64,000 bases of DNA. Origin: Microbacterium sp. Marseille-Q6648 (GTDB lineage Bacteria; Actinomycetota; Actinomycetes; Actinomycetales; Microbacteriaceae). The DNA is taken from contig NZ_CALPBZ010000005.1 in the NCBI RefSeq assembly GCF_943181415.1, positions 186,001 to 250,000 of the forward strand, in the 5' to 3' direction. The notes beneath the pieces were generated by a model. It saw nothing but the letters and a program-made list of their open reading frames with translations, did no database searches and was not told where the DNA came from. This document shows positions 44,696-53,250 of this stretch, piece after piece; positions within the stretch are counted from its first letter, which is position 1; every line of letters starts with the position of its first letter. The position numbers were made by a program, and so were the translations under genes.

Positions 44696-45650
44696 GAGCT
44701 ACCTCCGTCAGCAGCAGTTCGTCGACCTCCGCCTGCGTAGGCATTGCAGTCGAGCATTCGCGGCGAGAAGCGACGATCGCACCAGCGGCGTTCGCGAAGC
44801 GCAGCATCCTCTCAAGCGGCCATTCGCTCAGCAGACCGTGGCACAGAGCACCGCCGAACGCGTCACCGGCGCCGAGCCCGTTGATCACGTCGACGAAGAA
44901 TGGCGGAACTTCCACCGTCTCGTCGGCCGTCTTCGCCAGGACGCCCTTGGGACCCTGCTTGACGATCGCGAGCTGGACGCCGCGCGCCAAGAGCGCGTCA
45001 GCAGCCCGGTGAGGGTCTTCCTCGCCGACAGCGACGGCGCATTCCTCGCGGTTTCCCACCGCCACCGTGACATGCTCGAGGGCGCGGCCAACCTGTGCCG
45101 CCGCCTCCGAAGGACTCTCCCAGAACATCGGGCGGTAGTCGAGGTCCAGCACGGTGTGCGGCCTCCGTGCCCGAGCCTCGAGCGCTCGCACGTGGGCGCT
45201 GCGGCTCGGCTCCTGACTGAACCCGGTCGCCGTGACCCAGAGGACCCCTGCGTTGCGGATGGTGTCGAGATCGAGATCGGCCGTCTCGACGTTCAGGTCG
45301 GGGGCCTTTGGCTCTCGATAAAAGTAGAGAGGGAAGTCGTCGGGAGGGAAGATCTCGCAGAACGTGACAGGCGTCTTCAGGACGGGATCGACGTGAATGG
45401 CGCTTGCATCGACGTTCAGCCTGCCCAGTTCGCGGAGGAGGAATCGTCCAAACGGATCGTCGCCGACACGCGACACCAGGCCGGCTTGTTCGCCGTAGCG
45501 TGCCGCTGCCACGGCGACGTTCGCCGCACTGCCCCCGAGGTATTTCCCGAAGGTCTGGACATCTTCGAGGCCCACGCCATCCTGCAGTGGGTAGATATCC
45601 ACGCCCAGGCGCCCCATCGCGAGGATGTCCACTCTGTTGGCTTCATTCAT
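44688..45650 (-). CDS. iolC: 5-dehydro-2-deoxygluconokinase
   Basis: The 320-residue PfkB-family kinase starts ILAMGRLGVDIYPLQDGVG, a hallmark of IolC. It has FGKYLGGSAANVAVAAARYG for substrate binding and the anion-hole motif GLGAGDAFGGAL with the catalytic Asp. It phosphorylates 5-dehydro-2-deoxygluconate. It is the first gene of the iolC-aldolase-iolA-iolB-iolD operon and diverges from the GntR regulator. Confidence 0.95.
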   Translation of the reverse strand: MNEANRVDILAMGRLGVDIYPLQDGVGLEDVQTFGKYLGGSAANVAVAAARYGEQAGLVSRVGDDPFGRFLLRELGRLNVDASAIHVDPVLKTPVTFCEIFPPDDFPLYFYREPKAPDLNVETADLDLDTIRNAGVLWVTATGFSQEPSRSAHVRALEARARRPHTVLDLDYRPMFWESPSEAAAQVGRALEHVTVAVGNREECAVAVGEEDPHRAADALLARGVQLAIVKQGPKGVLAKTADETVEVPPFFVDVINGLGAGDAFGGALCHGLLSEWPLERMLRFANAAGAIVASRRECSTAMPTQAEVDELLLTEVAHD

Positions 45651-45683
45651 CACTGAATCCCGCAACTCCCAGGTCTTCGAACA

Positions 45684-45716
45684 GATAAGGTATGTCTTTA
45701 CAATAACACAAATCAA
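45684..45716 (-). promoter_or_regulatory. Promoter of iolC with shared iol operator
   Basis: On the minus strand TTGATT (-35, 45716-45711), an 18-base spacer and TACCTT (-10, 45692-45687) form a promoter. TGTCTTTACA at 45693-45702, a TGT-N4-ACA element, lies within the spacer against the -10. The block GATAAG-N3-TGTCTTTACA recurs upstream of the ABC importer. Control by the divergent GntR protein is inferred. Confidence 0.55.
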
Positions 45717-45803
45717 CCTTCGCGCGATGACAATCTCGTCCAGTTGCCATATTGTTGGGACATTAGTTCTTGAAGTGCCCGCTATTGTCGCGAGGAGGCT
45801 GCA

Positions 45804-46565
45804 ATGGCAGCGCAAGAGACCCACTGGCCTGATGAGCTGTTCCTCGACGTGGACCGGACAGGACCCGTTCCCCTGTACTTCCAGGTTGCAAGCAGACTCG
45901 AGGCAGCCATCCGCTCGGGGAAGATCCCCGCCGGGGCCAGACTCGAGAACGAGATCGCGATCGGCCAGCGTCTGAACATGTCGAGGCCGACCGTCAGGCG
46001 CGCGATTCAGGAACTCGTCGACAAAGGCCTCCTCGTGCGCCGCCGTGGCATCGGCACGCAGGTCGTTCAGGGGCAGGTGACGCGCCAGGTGGAACTCACG
46101 AGCCTGTACGAGGATCTCCAGACCGCCCAGCACGAGCCGGGCACAGTCGTGCTTTCGCGGAAGGTCATCCCCGCGGCGCCGCAGGTCGCCGAGCAGCTGG
46201 GCGTCGCGGCGGGCTCCGACGTGCTCTACCTCCGTCGGCAGCGGAGCACTGACGGGGTGCCCGTAGCGATCCTGGAGAACTATCTGCCGCGCGACTACGT
46301 GGACATCACCGGCGAGCAGCTCGCCGAGCGCGGGCTCTACCAGATCCTGCGCAGCCGGGGCGTCACGATTCGGATCGCGAAGCAGTCGATCGGCGCCCGC
46401 CGCGCCGACGGAGATGAGAGTGAGCTGCTCGACATCGAAAAGGGCGGCCCGGTGCTTACGATGACCCGGGTGGCCTACGACAACTCGGGTCGAGCCATCG
46501 AGTACGGCACACACTGCTACCGCCCCGACATGTACAGCTTCGAGACGACTCTGGTCGCGAAGTGA
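45804..46565 (+). CDS. GntR/HutC-family transcriptional regulator
   Basis: This 253-residue regulator has an N-terminal winged helix (PLYFQVASRLEAAIRSGKIPAGARLENE, then MSRPTVRRAIQELVDKGLLVRRRG) and a UTRA ligand domain with SDVLYLRRQRSTDGVPVAI and EYGTHCYRPDMYSF. A GAGGAGG precedes the ATG. It is divergent from iolC and is the probable inositol-pathway repressor acting at TGTCTTTACA sites. Confidence 0.92.
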   Translation: MAAQETHWPDELFLDVDRTGPVPLYFQVASRLEAAIRSGKIPAGARLENEIAIGQRLNMSRPTVRRAIQELVDKGLLVRRRGIGTQVVQGQVTRQVELTSLYEDLQTAQHEPGTVVLSRKVIPAAPQVAEQLGVAAGSDVLYLRRQRSTDGVPVAILENYLPRDYVDITGEQLAERGLYQILRSRGVTIRIAKQSIGARRADGDESELLDIEKGGPVLTMTRVAYDNSGRAIEYGTHCYRPDMYSFETTLVAK

Positions 46566-46595
46566 CAAGCGGGGCGGGCAGGGCATGAGAGGAAC

Positions 46596-47687
46596 TCAGG
46601 GCGCGGGCACGATCACGTCACGGACCAGGGCGTCGAGCTGAGCATCGGCTTCCAGGAACTGCCGAAGAGTCGCGCGGGTGGCCCCGAAGTCGTCGAACTC
46701 CGCAGCAGTCATCCCGTCCGGTTCGTATGCTCGCCGGAACTCGGGCACCCGATCCCACAGCGTCTCGAGGATGATCGGATCGACCGGAACGTCGATGCGA
46801 TCGTGTACCTCGAGCTCGTTCTCATTGATGCGCTCCTGCCAGTCGAACGGCGGCGAAACCACGAGGTCGCCGCCGAGCAGCTCGGACCACTGCATGTGGT
46901 TGCGGAATGCGGCCGACAGAACGCGTGAGCGATACCCACGTTCGCTGAAGATCCGGTACGCCCGTTTCAGCGCTGCTACCCCAGCCCACTCGAGATAGCC
47001 CGGGTCGATGAGGATCCGCTCTCGCTTCGACCACGCCTTCAACCAGTCGTCGAGGCGTCCGCCCATGATCGTGACGACCGAGCCGAATTCGCTCTGTGCA
47101 TACCCGGCCTTCGCTCGGCGATCGAGGCCACGTTCGATCGCCTCGGCGGCGGCCACGGCCTGGGCCACGGTGAACGAGACGGTGACGTTGATGCTCACCC
47201 CACGGAAGGTGGCCTCCTCGATCGCACGGATGCCGACAGAAGTCGCGGGGATCTTCACGATGATGTTCTCTGCGAGTCCAGCGAACCTCACCGCCTGCTC
47301 CACCAACGCGTGTTCGTCGCGGTGGAGGCGCGGGTCGGTCTGGATGGACAGCCGCCCATTCCTGCCCCCGCTGGCGACGAATGCGGGCTCGAGGAGCCGC
47401 GCCGCCTCGACGGACAGCTCCTCGACCACGGCCCAGCCGAGCTCGGACTCGCTCGCCGACGGACGCTCAGCTGCGAGCGCGCGAATGCGGGGACCCCAGA
47501 CGTCGATGTGGTTCTTGATCGCGTTCAGGGCGATCACCGGGTTGCAGGTCGCCCCCACCGCACCCCACCCGATCGCCGCCGACAGCTCGTCGGGATCCGC
47601 GGAATCGTTCCACAGCGCGGTGGGGCTGGCCACGGAGGCGACACGGAGCGTCGGAGACGCCGTCGTCGCGACCCCTTCACTGCTCAC
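46596..47687 (-). CDS. Transaldolase-family protein
   Basis: The 363-residue protein has the transaldolase barrel motifs: GATCNPVIAL, IQTDPRLHRDE, and IIVKIPAT with the Schiff-base Lys (K145). The C-terminal EVHDRIDVPVDPIILETL region is longer than in small aldolases. The GTG start overlaps the ATPase stop as GTGA, so it is the last gene of the ABC operon. Such homologues are often found with inositol or rare-sugar importers; the substrate is unknown. Confidence 0.87.
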   Translation of the reverse strand: MSSEGVATTASPTLRVASVASPTALWNDSADPDELSAAIGWGAVGATCNPVIALNAIKNHIDVWGPRIRALAAERPSASESELGWAVVEELSVEAARLLEPAFVASGGRNGRLSIQTDPRLHRDEHALVEQAVRFAGLAENIIVKIPATSVGIRAIEEATFRGVSINVTVSFTVAQAVAAAEAIERGLDRRAKAGYAQSEFGSVVTIMGGRLDDWLKAWSKRERILIDPGYLEWAGVAALKRAYRIFSERGYRSRVLSAAFRNHMQWSELLGGDLVVSPPFDWQERINENELEVHDRIDVPVDPIILETLWDRVPEFRRAYEPDGMTAAEFDDFGATRATLRQFLEADAQLDALVRDVIVPAP

Positions 47688-48481
47688 GCAGTCGCCTCCT
47701 TCTCGTACGCGGCGATCTCCGCCTCCAGTTCCGCCATCGCCTCTCCGCCGGCCATGAGGTCGGTGATCTGCTCGCGCGTGCGTTCCCCCTTGGCGAAGTC
47801 GTCGGCCTTGCGACCGTGGATCAGGACCGCGAAGCGATCGCCGACGGTCATCGCGTGCAGGACGTTGTGGGTCACGAAGATCACCGCGATGCCCTTGCGG
47901 CGAGCTTGCATGATGATTCGCAGGACGTGAGCGGCCTCCTTCACGCCGAGGGCGGCCGTCGGCTCGTCCAGGATCAGTAGCCGAGCACCGAAGTACACCG
48001 CGCGGGCGATCGCCAGCGACTGACGCTCACCGCCCGACATTCCGCCGACCAGTCGATTTCCGTCGTGGATTCGAGTGATCCCCAGCGCCTTGAGTTCGCG
48101 GATCGCGATCTTGTTCGCCTTCGGCTTGTCGAACCACTTGAACGGACCCCATCCCTTCGTGGGCTCTGCGCCGACGAAGAACGAGCGGCCGACACTCATC
48201 AGGGGGAAGGTGCCGCCGTACTGATGAACGGTGGCGATGCCCTTCGCACTCGCGTCGCGGGGGCTATTGAAGACCACCTCCTCGCCGTCGACCTTCATGG
48301 TGCCCGACGTCGGCTTGTGGTAGCCGGAGAGCACCTTGATGAGTGTGGACTTGCCGGCCCCGTTGTCGCCGAGCAGGCACAGCACCTGGCCCGGCTCGAC
48401 CTCGAGAGAGATGTCGGACAGGGCGTCTGTGCCCGCGAAGCTCTTGCTGACGTTGTCGAGCCTCAGGAGTGGCTGAGCCAT
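47684..48481 (-). CDS. Sugar ABC transporter ATP-binding protein (single domain, RbsA/FrcA-like)
   Basis: This 265-residue ATPase has Walker A GDNGAGKS, signature MSGGERQS, Walker B LLILDEPTAAL and the H-loop in VTHNV. It has only one nucleotide-binding domain, unlike tandem RbsA, and resembles FrcA-type proteins that work as homodimers. It lies two bases after the permease gene, in the order binding protein, permease, ATPase. Confidence 0.93.
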   Translation of the reverse strand: MAQPLLRLDNVSKSFAGTDALSDISLEVEPGQVLCLLGDNGAGKSTLIKVLSGYHKPTSGTMKVDGEEVVFNSPRDASAKGIATVHQYGGTFPLMSVGRSFFVGAEPTKGWGPFKWFDKPKANKIAIRELKALGITRIHDGNRLVGGMSGGERQSLAIARAVYFGARLLILDEPTAALGVKEAAHVLRIIMQARRKGIAVIFVTHNVLHAMTVGDRFAVLIHGRKADDFAKGERTREQITDLMAGGEAMAELEAEIAAYEKEATA

Positions 48482-48483
48482 GA

Positions 48484-49551
48484 TCAGGCCTTCTTTCCAG
48501 ACGACTTCCGCGCCCCGCCGGAGAGGGCGAGCTTGCGGAAGGTGTTGTTCATGAGCACGGCTGCCAGCAGCAGCGCACCGAGGATGAAGCTCGCCCAGTC
48601 GGAGCTCCAGCCCGTGAAGTAGATGCCCTGGTTCACGATCGCGAACGTGAGGGTTCCGAGGATCATGCCGATCACCGAGCCGTACCCACCGGTGAGCAGG
48701 ACGCCGCCGATGACAACGGCGATGATCGAGTTGAAGACGAACGACTGACCGGTAGCGGTCTGCGCACCGTTGTAGAGGCACGTCTGGATCACACCGACCA
48801 GTGCGGCGCCGAGACCGCTCATCACGAAGAGCGAGATCTTCACGCGCGTGACCGGGATGCCGGTTGCCCGAGCGCTGTCTTTGTCACCGCCGATCGCGAA
48901 GATCCAGTTGCCGAACGGCGTCATCTGAAGCATCCACGCGATGACGACCGCGACGCCGAGCGCCCAGAAGATGGCGACTTCGAATTGACCGGCGATGAGG
49001 GTGCCGAAGACGTCCTTGAAGAACGGGTCGACGTCCAGCGGGACGCTCGTGGTCCCCGTGATCGCACGTGAGAGGCCGAGAGTGATTCCCACGAGCCCGA
49101 AGTTCATGCCGAGCGTGACGACGAAGGAGGGAACGTTCGTGCGCGCCGTGATCAGGCCGTTGACGAAGCCGGCGAGTGCGCCGATGCCGAGGGCCAGGAT
49201 GACTCCGAGGACCATCGGCAGCCCGAAGTATCCCGAGGTGATCGCCAGGGTCATCGAGCTGGCTGCGAGCACGGAGCCCACGGAGAGATCGAGTTCGCCT
49301 GCGATCATCAGCAGGCCGACCGGGATCGCGATGATCGCGAGCTCCGCGGCGATGTTGAGCCAGCTGGCGGTGCCGCTGACGGCCAGGAACTGCTGCCCGC
49401 CCAGGATCGCGAAGAACACGAATACGAGGACGGTGCCCGCGAGGGCGCCCATCTCGGGTCGCCGGGTGAGTCGAAGGAATGCGGACTCTCGCGGCTCGGG
49501 TGGGACGGACGGGAAGGTCTTGAGTGTCTCCGTGGACACGTCTATGGTCAT
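48484..49551 (-). CDS. Sugar ABC transporter permease (RbsC/FrcC-like)
   Basis: The 355-residue membrane protein has about eight to ten hydrophobic segments and the RbsC-family motif AGELDLSVGSVLAASSM, plus GGVLLTGGYGSVIGMILGTL near the C-terminus. It forms the channel of the importer. Its start is 77 bases from the binding-protein stop, and the spacer carries a strong hairpin. Confidence 0.92.
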   Translation of the reverse strand: MTIDVSTETLKTFPSVPPEPRESAFLRLTRRPEMGALAGTVLVFVFFAILGGQQFLAVSGTASWLNIAAELAIIAIPVGLLMIAGELDLSVGSVLAASSMTLAITSGYFGLPMVLGVILALGIGALAGFVNGLITARTNVPSFVVTLGMNFGLVGITLGLSRAITGTTSVPLDVDPFFKDVFGTLIAGQFEVAIFWALGVAVVIAWMLQMTPFGNWIFAIGGDKDSARATGIPVTRVKISLFVMSGLGAALVGVIQTCLYNGAQTATGQSFVFNSIIAVVIGGVLLTGGYGSVIGMILGTLTFAIVNQGIYFTGWSSDWASFILGALLLAAVLMNNTFRKLALSGGARKSSGKKA

Positions 49552-49591
49552 TTCGACTCCTATCGTTGTGGCGCCGCGTGCGCGGCCCCAG

Positions 49592-49622
49592 GGGCGTGTC
49601 CGGGGAATCCCCGGACACGCCC
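49592..49622. terminator. Intercistronic hairpin between the binding-protein and permease genes
   Basis: A perfect 14-bp stem (GGGCGTGTCCGGGG and its complement) with a three-base loop lies just after the binding-protein stop. Hairpins here often partly terminate or protect mRNA so that the binding protein is made in excess. It lacks a long T tract. Confidence 0.7.
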
Positions 49623-49628
49623 GGGGAT

Positions 49629-50681
49629 TCAGCGAGTGCCGGCCTCAGCGCCCTTGAGCGCGGCGTCGACGTTCTCCGAAGTGATGACGAGCGGACCCGT
49701 GAGGATCGGCTTGGTGGGCAGCTCGATGCCGTATGCGGCGAACTGGAACAGAGCCGAGACCGCATAGTAGCCCTGGGCGTACGGCTGCTGGTCGATCGCG
49801 GCGTACTGCTTGCCTGACTGGATCCGCTCGAGGACGGCCGTCGCGACATCGAAGCTCACGAGCTTGACCCGCCCCTCAGCGCCCGCCTGCGTCACTGCGG
49901 CATCGGCCGACTCCGAGTCGGTGACACCGATCGTGATGATGCCGTCGATGGTGTCGTCCTGCTGGATCGCGGACTTGATCGCCTGGGTGACGGCGGTCTG
50001 GTTGCCGAAAGCTGTGGAAGGCAGGTTCAGCGACTCCGACGCACCACCGCCGCTCTCCATGCCTTCCTTGACACCCGCGCAGCGGGCCTCCAGGTTCGCA
50101 CTGCCCGGCACGGTGTTGACGCAGATGACGTTCTTCGACCCGGCGTCGAGGAACGTCTCGCCGGCGGCGACGCCCGCGAGGTGGTCGTCGGTGCCGATGT
50201 ACGTCATCGCGCCAAGTTCCTCGGCCTTGTCGATATCTCCGGCGTTGTAGATGACGACGGGGATGCCCGCGGCGACAGCCTCCTTGATCGCGTCGTCTTG
50301 GGCGTCGGGGACCCAGTCGGGCACGGCGATGGCGCTCGGCTTCTGAGCGATCGCGGTCTTCGTGAGCTGGGCCGTGTCAGGGCCCAGGTTGTCGTAATTC
50401 TTCAGGGCGAGGTAACTGACCTCGCCACCGGCCGCCTTGACAGACTCGGCCGCGGCATCCACACCCCGCTGAACGGTAGAGAAGAACGGGTCGCCTCCAC
50501 CGCCGATCACCACGATCTTGACTCCGGCTGCGGAGTTGTCATCGCCGCTGTCGCTGTCGGATGAGCTTCCGCCGCCGCCGCCGGTGCACGCGGACAGGAT
50601 GAATGTTGCCGCAGCAATGGCCGCGGCGCCCGCGAGCAGTCGGGCGCGCTTGCGGTTGTGAACGAGCTTCGAGACCTTCAT
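49629..50681 (-). CDS. Sugar ABC transporter substrate-binding lipoprotein (RbsB-like)
   Basis: The 350-residue protein has a lipoprotein signal with lipobox LSAC and a G/S/D-rich linker. The periplasmic-binding type-1 fold follows (KIVVIGGGGDPFFSTVQRGVDAAAE begins it; TIDGIITIGVTDSESADA lies in the second lobe). It is likely the inositol or related polyol receptor, given the shared operator with iolC. AGGAG lies nine bases before the ATG. Confidence 0.92.
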   Translation of the reverse strand: MKVSKLVHNRKRARLLAGAAAIAAATFILSACTGGGGGSSSDSDSGDDNSAAGVKIVVIGGGGDPFFSTVQRGVDAAAESVKAAGGEVSYLALKNYDNLGPDTAQLTKTAIAQKPSAIAVPDWVPDAQDDAIKEAVAAGIPVVIYNAGDIDKAEELGAMTYIGTDDHLAGVAAGETFLDAGSKNVICVNTVPGSANLEARCAGVKEGMESGGGASESLNLPSTAFGNQTAVTQAIKSAIQQDDTIDGIITIGVTDSESADAAVTQAGAEGRVKLVSFDVATAVLERIQSGKQYAAIDQQPYAQGYYAVSALFQFAAYGIELPTKPILTGPLVITSENVDAALKGAEAGTR

Positions 50682-50765
50682 CGTCCCAGGCTCCTTTCGT
50701 CTAGTCGGGCTAGCTGCTGTGCGAACCGAACGGATAGCTGCGTTGCTAACTCCTGGGTGGTCCGA

Positions 50766-50805
50766 TGGTAGCGCGAGTTCGTACTTATGTAAAGACATTC
50801 TTATC
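50766..50805 (-). promoter_or_regulatory. Promoter of the ABC importer with shared iol operator
   Basis: On the minus strand TTTACA (-35, 50793-50788), exactly 17 bases, and TACCAT (-10) form a promoter for the binding-protein gene. The -35 is part of TGTCTTTACA (50797-50788), preceded by GATAAG (50805-50800), the same block as upstream of iolC. Confidence 0.6.
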
Positions 50806-50824
50806 TTGTTTCTCGAAAGAGAAA

Positions 50825-50856
50825 GGGCCGCTCGTTCGAGTACGAACGAGCGGCCC
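50825..50856 (-). terminator. Terminator after iolH
   Basis: A perfect 14-bp stem (GGGCCGCTCGTTCG and its complement) with a four-base loop is followed on the minus strand by TTTCTCTTTC. It ends the epimerase-transporter-iolH operon. Confidence 0.88.
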
Positions 50857-50873
50857 CTGCGTCTGGTAGCCGG

Positions 50874-51725
50874 CTATGCCCCCAGGCGCCTCTTGGTCTC
50901 CTCGAGCATCCACACGGAGTTCTCAACCGCCTTCTCCTCCTGGGAGAAGACCGCCACGGTGGCGATTCCGTCGAAGTCGACGCGCTTGAGCGCTGCGAAG
51001 AACGAATCGAGGTCGACCTCGCCCTGACCGTACGGCAAGTGCTGATGCACGGTCGCGTTCGTCTCCGCCGGGTTGAGCAGGTAGCGGCGCCCGCCGGACG
51101 CGCGATAGTCGAACGAGTCGGCCAGGTGAAGGTGCTTGAGGTCGGCCCCCGCATATTCGACGATGTCGGCGATGTCATGCCCCTGGTAGAAGGTATGGGG
51201 CACGCAGTAGAGGAACCCGACGTTCTTCGAGTTGAGCCCCCGGATCATGCGCACGGCTTCGATGCCGTCCTCGATGAAGTCATCGGGGTGAGGCTCGATG
51301 TTGAGCTTGATGCCCTCCTTCTCGAGGCGCGGCAGGATCACCTCCATGGACCTGAGCCATTGCGCCTCGCTGCGCTCCGACTGTTCCGGACGGCCCGAGA
51401 ACTCCGAGTTCATCTGATCGACACCGAGCTCGATGGTGATGTCGATCGACCGCATCCACGACCGCACAGCCGCCTGGCGCTGGTCCTCGTCGGGACTGGA
51501 CCACCGCAGGATCGGGAGCACCGACGCGATCTGGACGCCCGTATCCTTGAGCGACTTCTTCAGCAGTTGGACCAGATCGTCGTTCGCACGGGGGTGCAGG
51601 TAGAACGGGAAGAAGTCGTCGCGCTGTGAGAACTCGATCCACTCGTACCCGAGGTCAGCGACGGTGCTGATCATTTCGGGAATGGGCAGATGGCGGAACG
51701 GCAGGGGATCCAGTGCAATCTTCAT
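50874..51725 (-). CDS. iolH: IolH-like sugar phosphate isomerase/epimerase
   Basis: This 283-residue TIM-barrel protein matches the IolH lineage: MKIALDPLPFRHLPIPEM, VLPILRWSSPDEDQRQAAVR, MNSEFSGRPEQSE and NIEPHPDDFIEDG with metal-ligand positions. IolH occurs in many inositol clusters, but its reaction is not firmly settled. It follows the IolT-like transporter gene and precedes a strong terminator. Confidence 0.85.
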   Translation of the reverse strand: MKIALDPLPFRHLPIPEMISTVADLGYEWIEFSQRDDFFPFYLHPRANDDLVQLLKKSLKDTGVQIASVLPILRWSSPDEDQRQAAVRSWMRSIDITIELGVDQMNSEFSGRPEQSERSEAQWLRSMEVILPRLEKEGIKLNIEPHPDDFIEDGIEAVRMIRGLNSKNVGFLYCVPHTFYQGHDIADIVEYAGADLKHLHLADSFDYRASGGRRYLLNPAETNATVHQHLPYGQGEVDLDSFFAALKRVDFDGIATVAVFSQEEKAVENSVWMLEETKRRLGA

Positions 51726-51753
51726 GAGAGTTCCTTTCTAGTGATTGCCGTCG

Positions 51754-53250
51754 TCAGATTCCGCGACGACGGGTGGTGTAGATGACGCCGGTGGCCAGAT
51801 CCTCTTCGAGCCTTTCCAGGGAGCGCCCGTGCGTCTCAGGAACCTGCGTCACCACGAAGATCGTCGACACGACGCCGAATGCAGCGAAGAGGAAGAATGT
51901 CCCCGAGATGCCGAGCGAGGCGACCATCGTCGGGAAGAACAGGCTGATCGCGGCATTCGCCATCCACAGGAAGAACACCGAGATCCCGATCGCGAAGCCG
52001 CGGATCTTTAGGGGGAACATCTCTGCGAGGATCACCCAGACGGTGAGGCCGAGGGTCAGGGACATCACGCCCACGAAGAGCACGAGCAGTGCGAGCACGA
52101 TCGATGCCCTCACCACGCCGGGCGCCATCGCGTTGGCGATGAACCCTACGAGCAGATGAATGACGGTGATGATGACGAAACCCGAGATGATCATGACGCG
52201 GCGCCGGACGCGATTGAGCATCTTCAAGCCGACCGCCATCGCAATCACTGCGATGAGCCCGTTCGCTGTGTTCGCAATCAGCGCGGCGTTCGCCTCGAAG
52301 CCCGCCTCAGTGAGCAGCTGCGACCCGTAGAACATGACCGAGTTGATCCCGGTGAGCTGTTGGACGACCCCCAGCCCGATCCCGACCAGGACGATTCGGA
52401 GCACCCACGGCATACGCAGCGAGCGCCATCCGCCGAGTTTGGACTCTTCTTCCTCCTCGGTCAAGCGGGCGACCTCCGCCATCTCGGCCTCGGCGCGATC
52501 AACAGTCCGCAATTGCTTCAGAACATCAAGCGCGTCGTCCTCACGGCCCTGCGACAGAAGCCATCGCGGGCTCTCAGGTGCGCGAAGCATGCCGAGGAAC
52601 AGAACGATCGCGGGGAGCGCGGCGATCGCAAGCATGACGCGCCAGATCCCCTCATGCCCGGCCCAGACGTTTCCGATGATGGCATTGATCACGAAGGCTG
52701 CGAACTGCCCGCTCACCACCATGAGCTCGTTGATCCCGGTGATCGATCCACGTCGTTCTGTCGGAGCGATCTCCGCAAGGAAGACGGGCACCGTGACCGA
52801 CGCGCCCCCCACAGCGAGTCCGAGGACGACCCGCGCCGCGACCATGACTTCGAAGTTGGGGGCGAACACGCAAGCGAACGTTGCACAGAAGAAGAGCACA
52901 GCCAGTCCGAGAATCGTCTTGCGTCGCCCAACAGCGTCGGAGATCCGGCCGCCGAGCACAGACCCGATAGCCGCACCGACCAGCAGAGAGCTCGTGACGA
53001 CACCCTCGGTGAGTGGCGTGAGGCCGAGTTCCTGCGTCATCGGCGCCAGCGCGCCGTTGATCACTCCGGTGTCGTACCCGAACAGCAGTCCACCGAAAGT
53101 CGCGACCACAGCAACGGTGCGCAGCCGCCCGTCATGACGTCCGGGCCTCAATTCGGGAAGCTCCGACTGAGTGGTTGACACCGTCGGATCCGGCCCGACC
53201 ACCGTGTTCTCGTTTCCCTCGGTTCGCATCCTGATCGTCCGGTCCGTCAC
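51754..53250 (-). CDS. iolT: MFS sugar/inositol transporter (IolT-like)
   Basis: The 498-residue protein has 12 membrane segments and sugar-porter signatures: GGLLFGYDTGVINGAL, GRRKTILG, PESPRWLL, GVVQQLTGINSVMFYG and PETHGRSLE. It likely imports myo-inositol by proton symport, parallel to the ABC system. The GTG start overlaps the epimerase stop as GTGA. Confidence 0.9.
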   Translation of the reverse strand: MTDRTIRMRTEGNENTVVGPDPTVSTTQSELPELRPGRHDGRLRTVAVVATFGGLLFGYDTGVINGALAPMTQELGLTPLTEGVVTSSLLVGAAIGSVLGGRISDAVGRRKTILGLAVLFFCATFACVFAPNFEVMVAARVVLGLAVGGASVTVPVFLAEIAPTERRGSITGINELMVVSGQFAAFVINAIIGNVWAGHEGIWRVMLAIAALPAIVLFLGMLRAPESPRWLLSQGREDDALDVLKQLRTVDRAEAEMAEVARLTEEEEESKLGGWRSLRMPWVLRIVLVGIGLGVVQQLTGINSVMFYGSQLLTEAGFEANAALIANTANGLIAVIAMAVGLKMLNRVRRRVMIISGFVIITVIHLLVGFIANAMAPGVVRASIVLALLVLFVGVMSLTLGLTVWVILAEMFPLKIRGFAIGISVFFLWMANAAISLFFPTMVASLGISGTFFLFAAFGVVSTIFVVTQVPETHGRSLERLEEDLATGVIYTTRRRGI

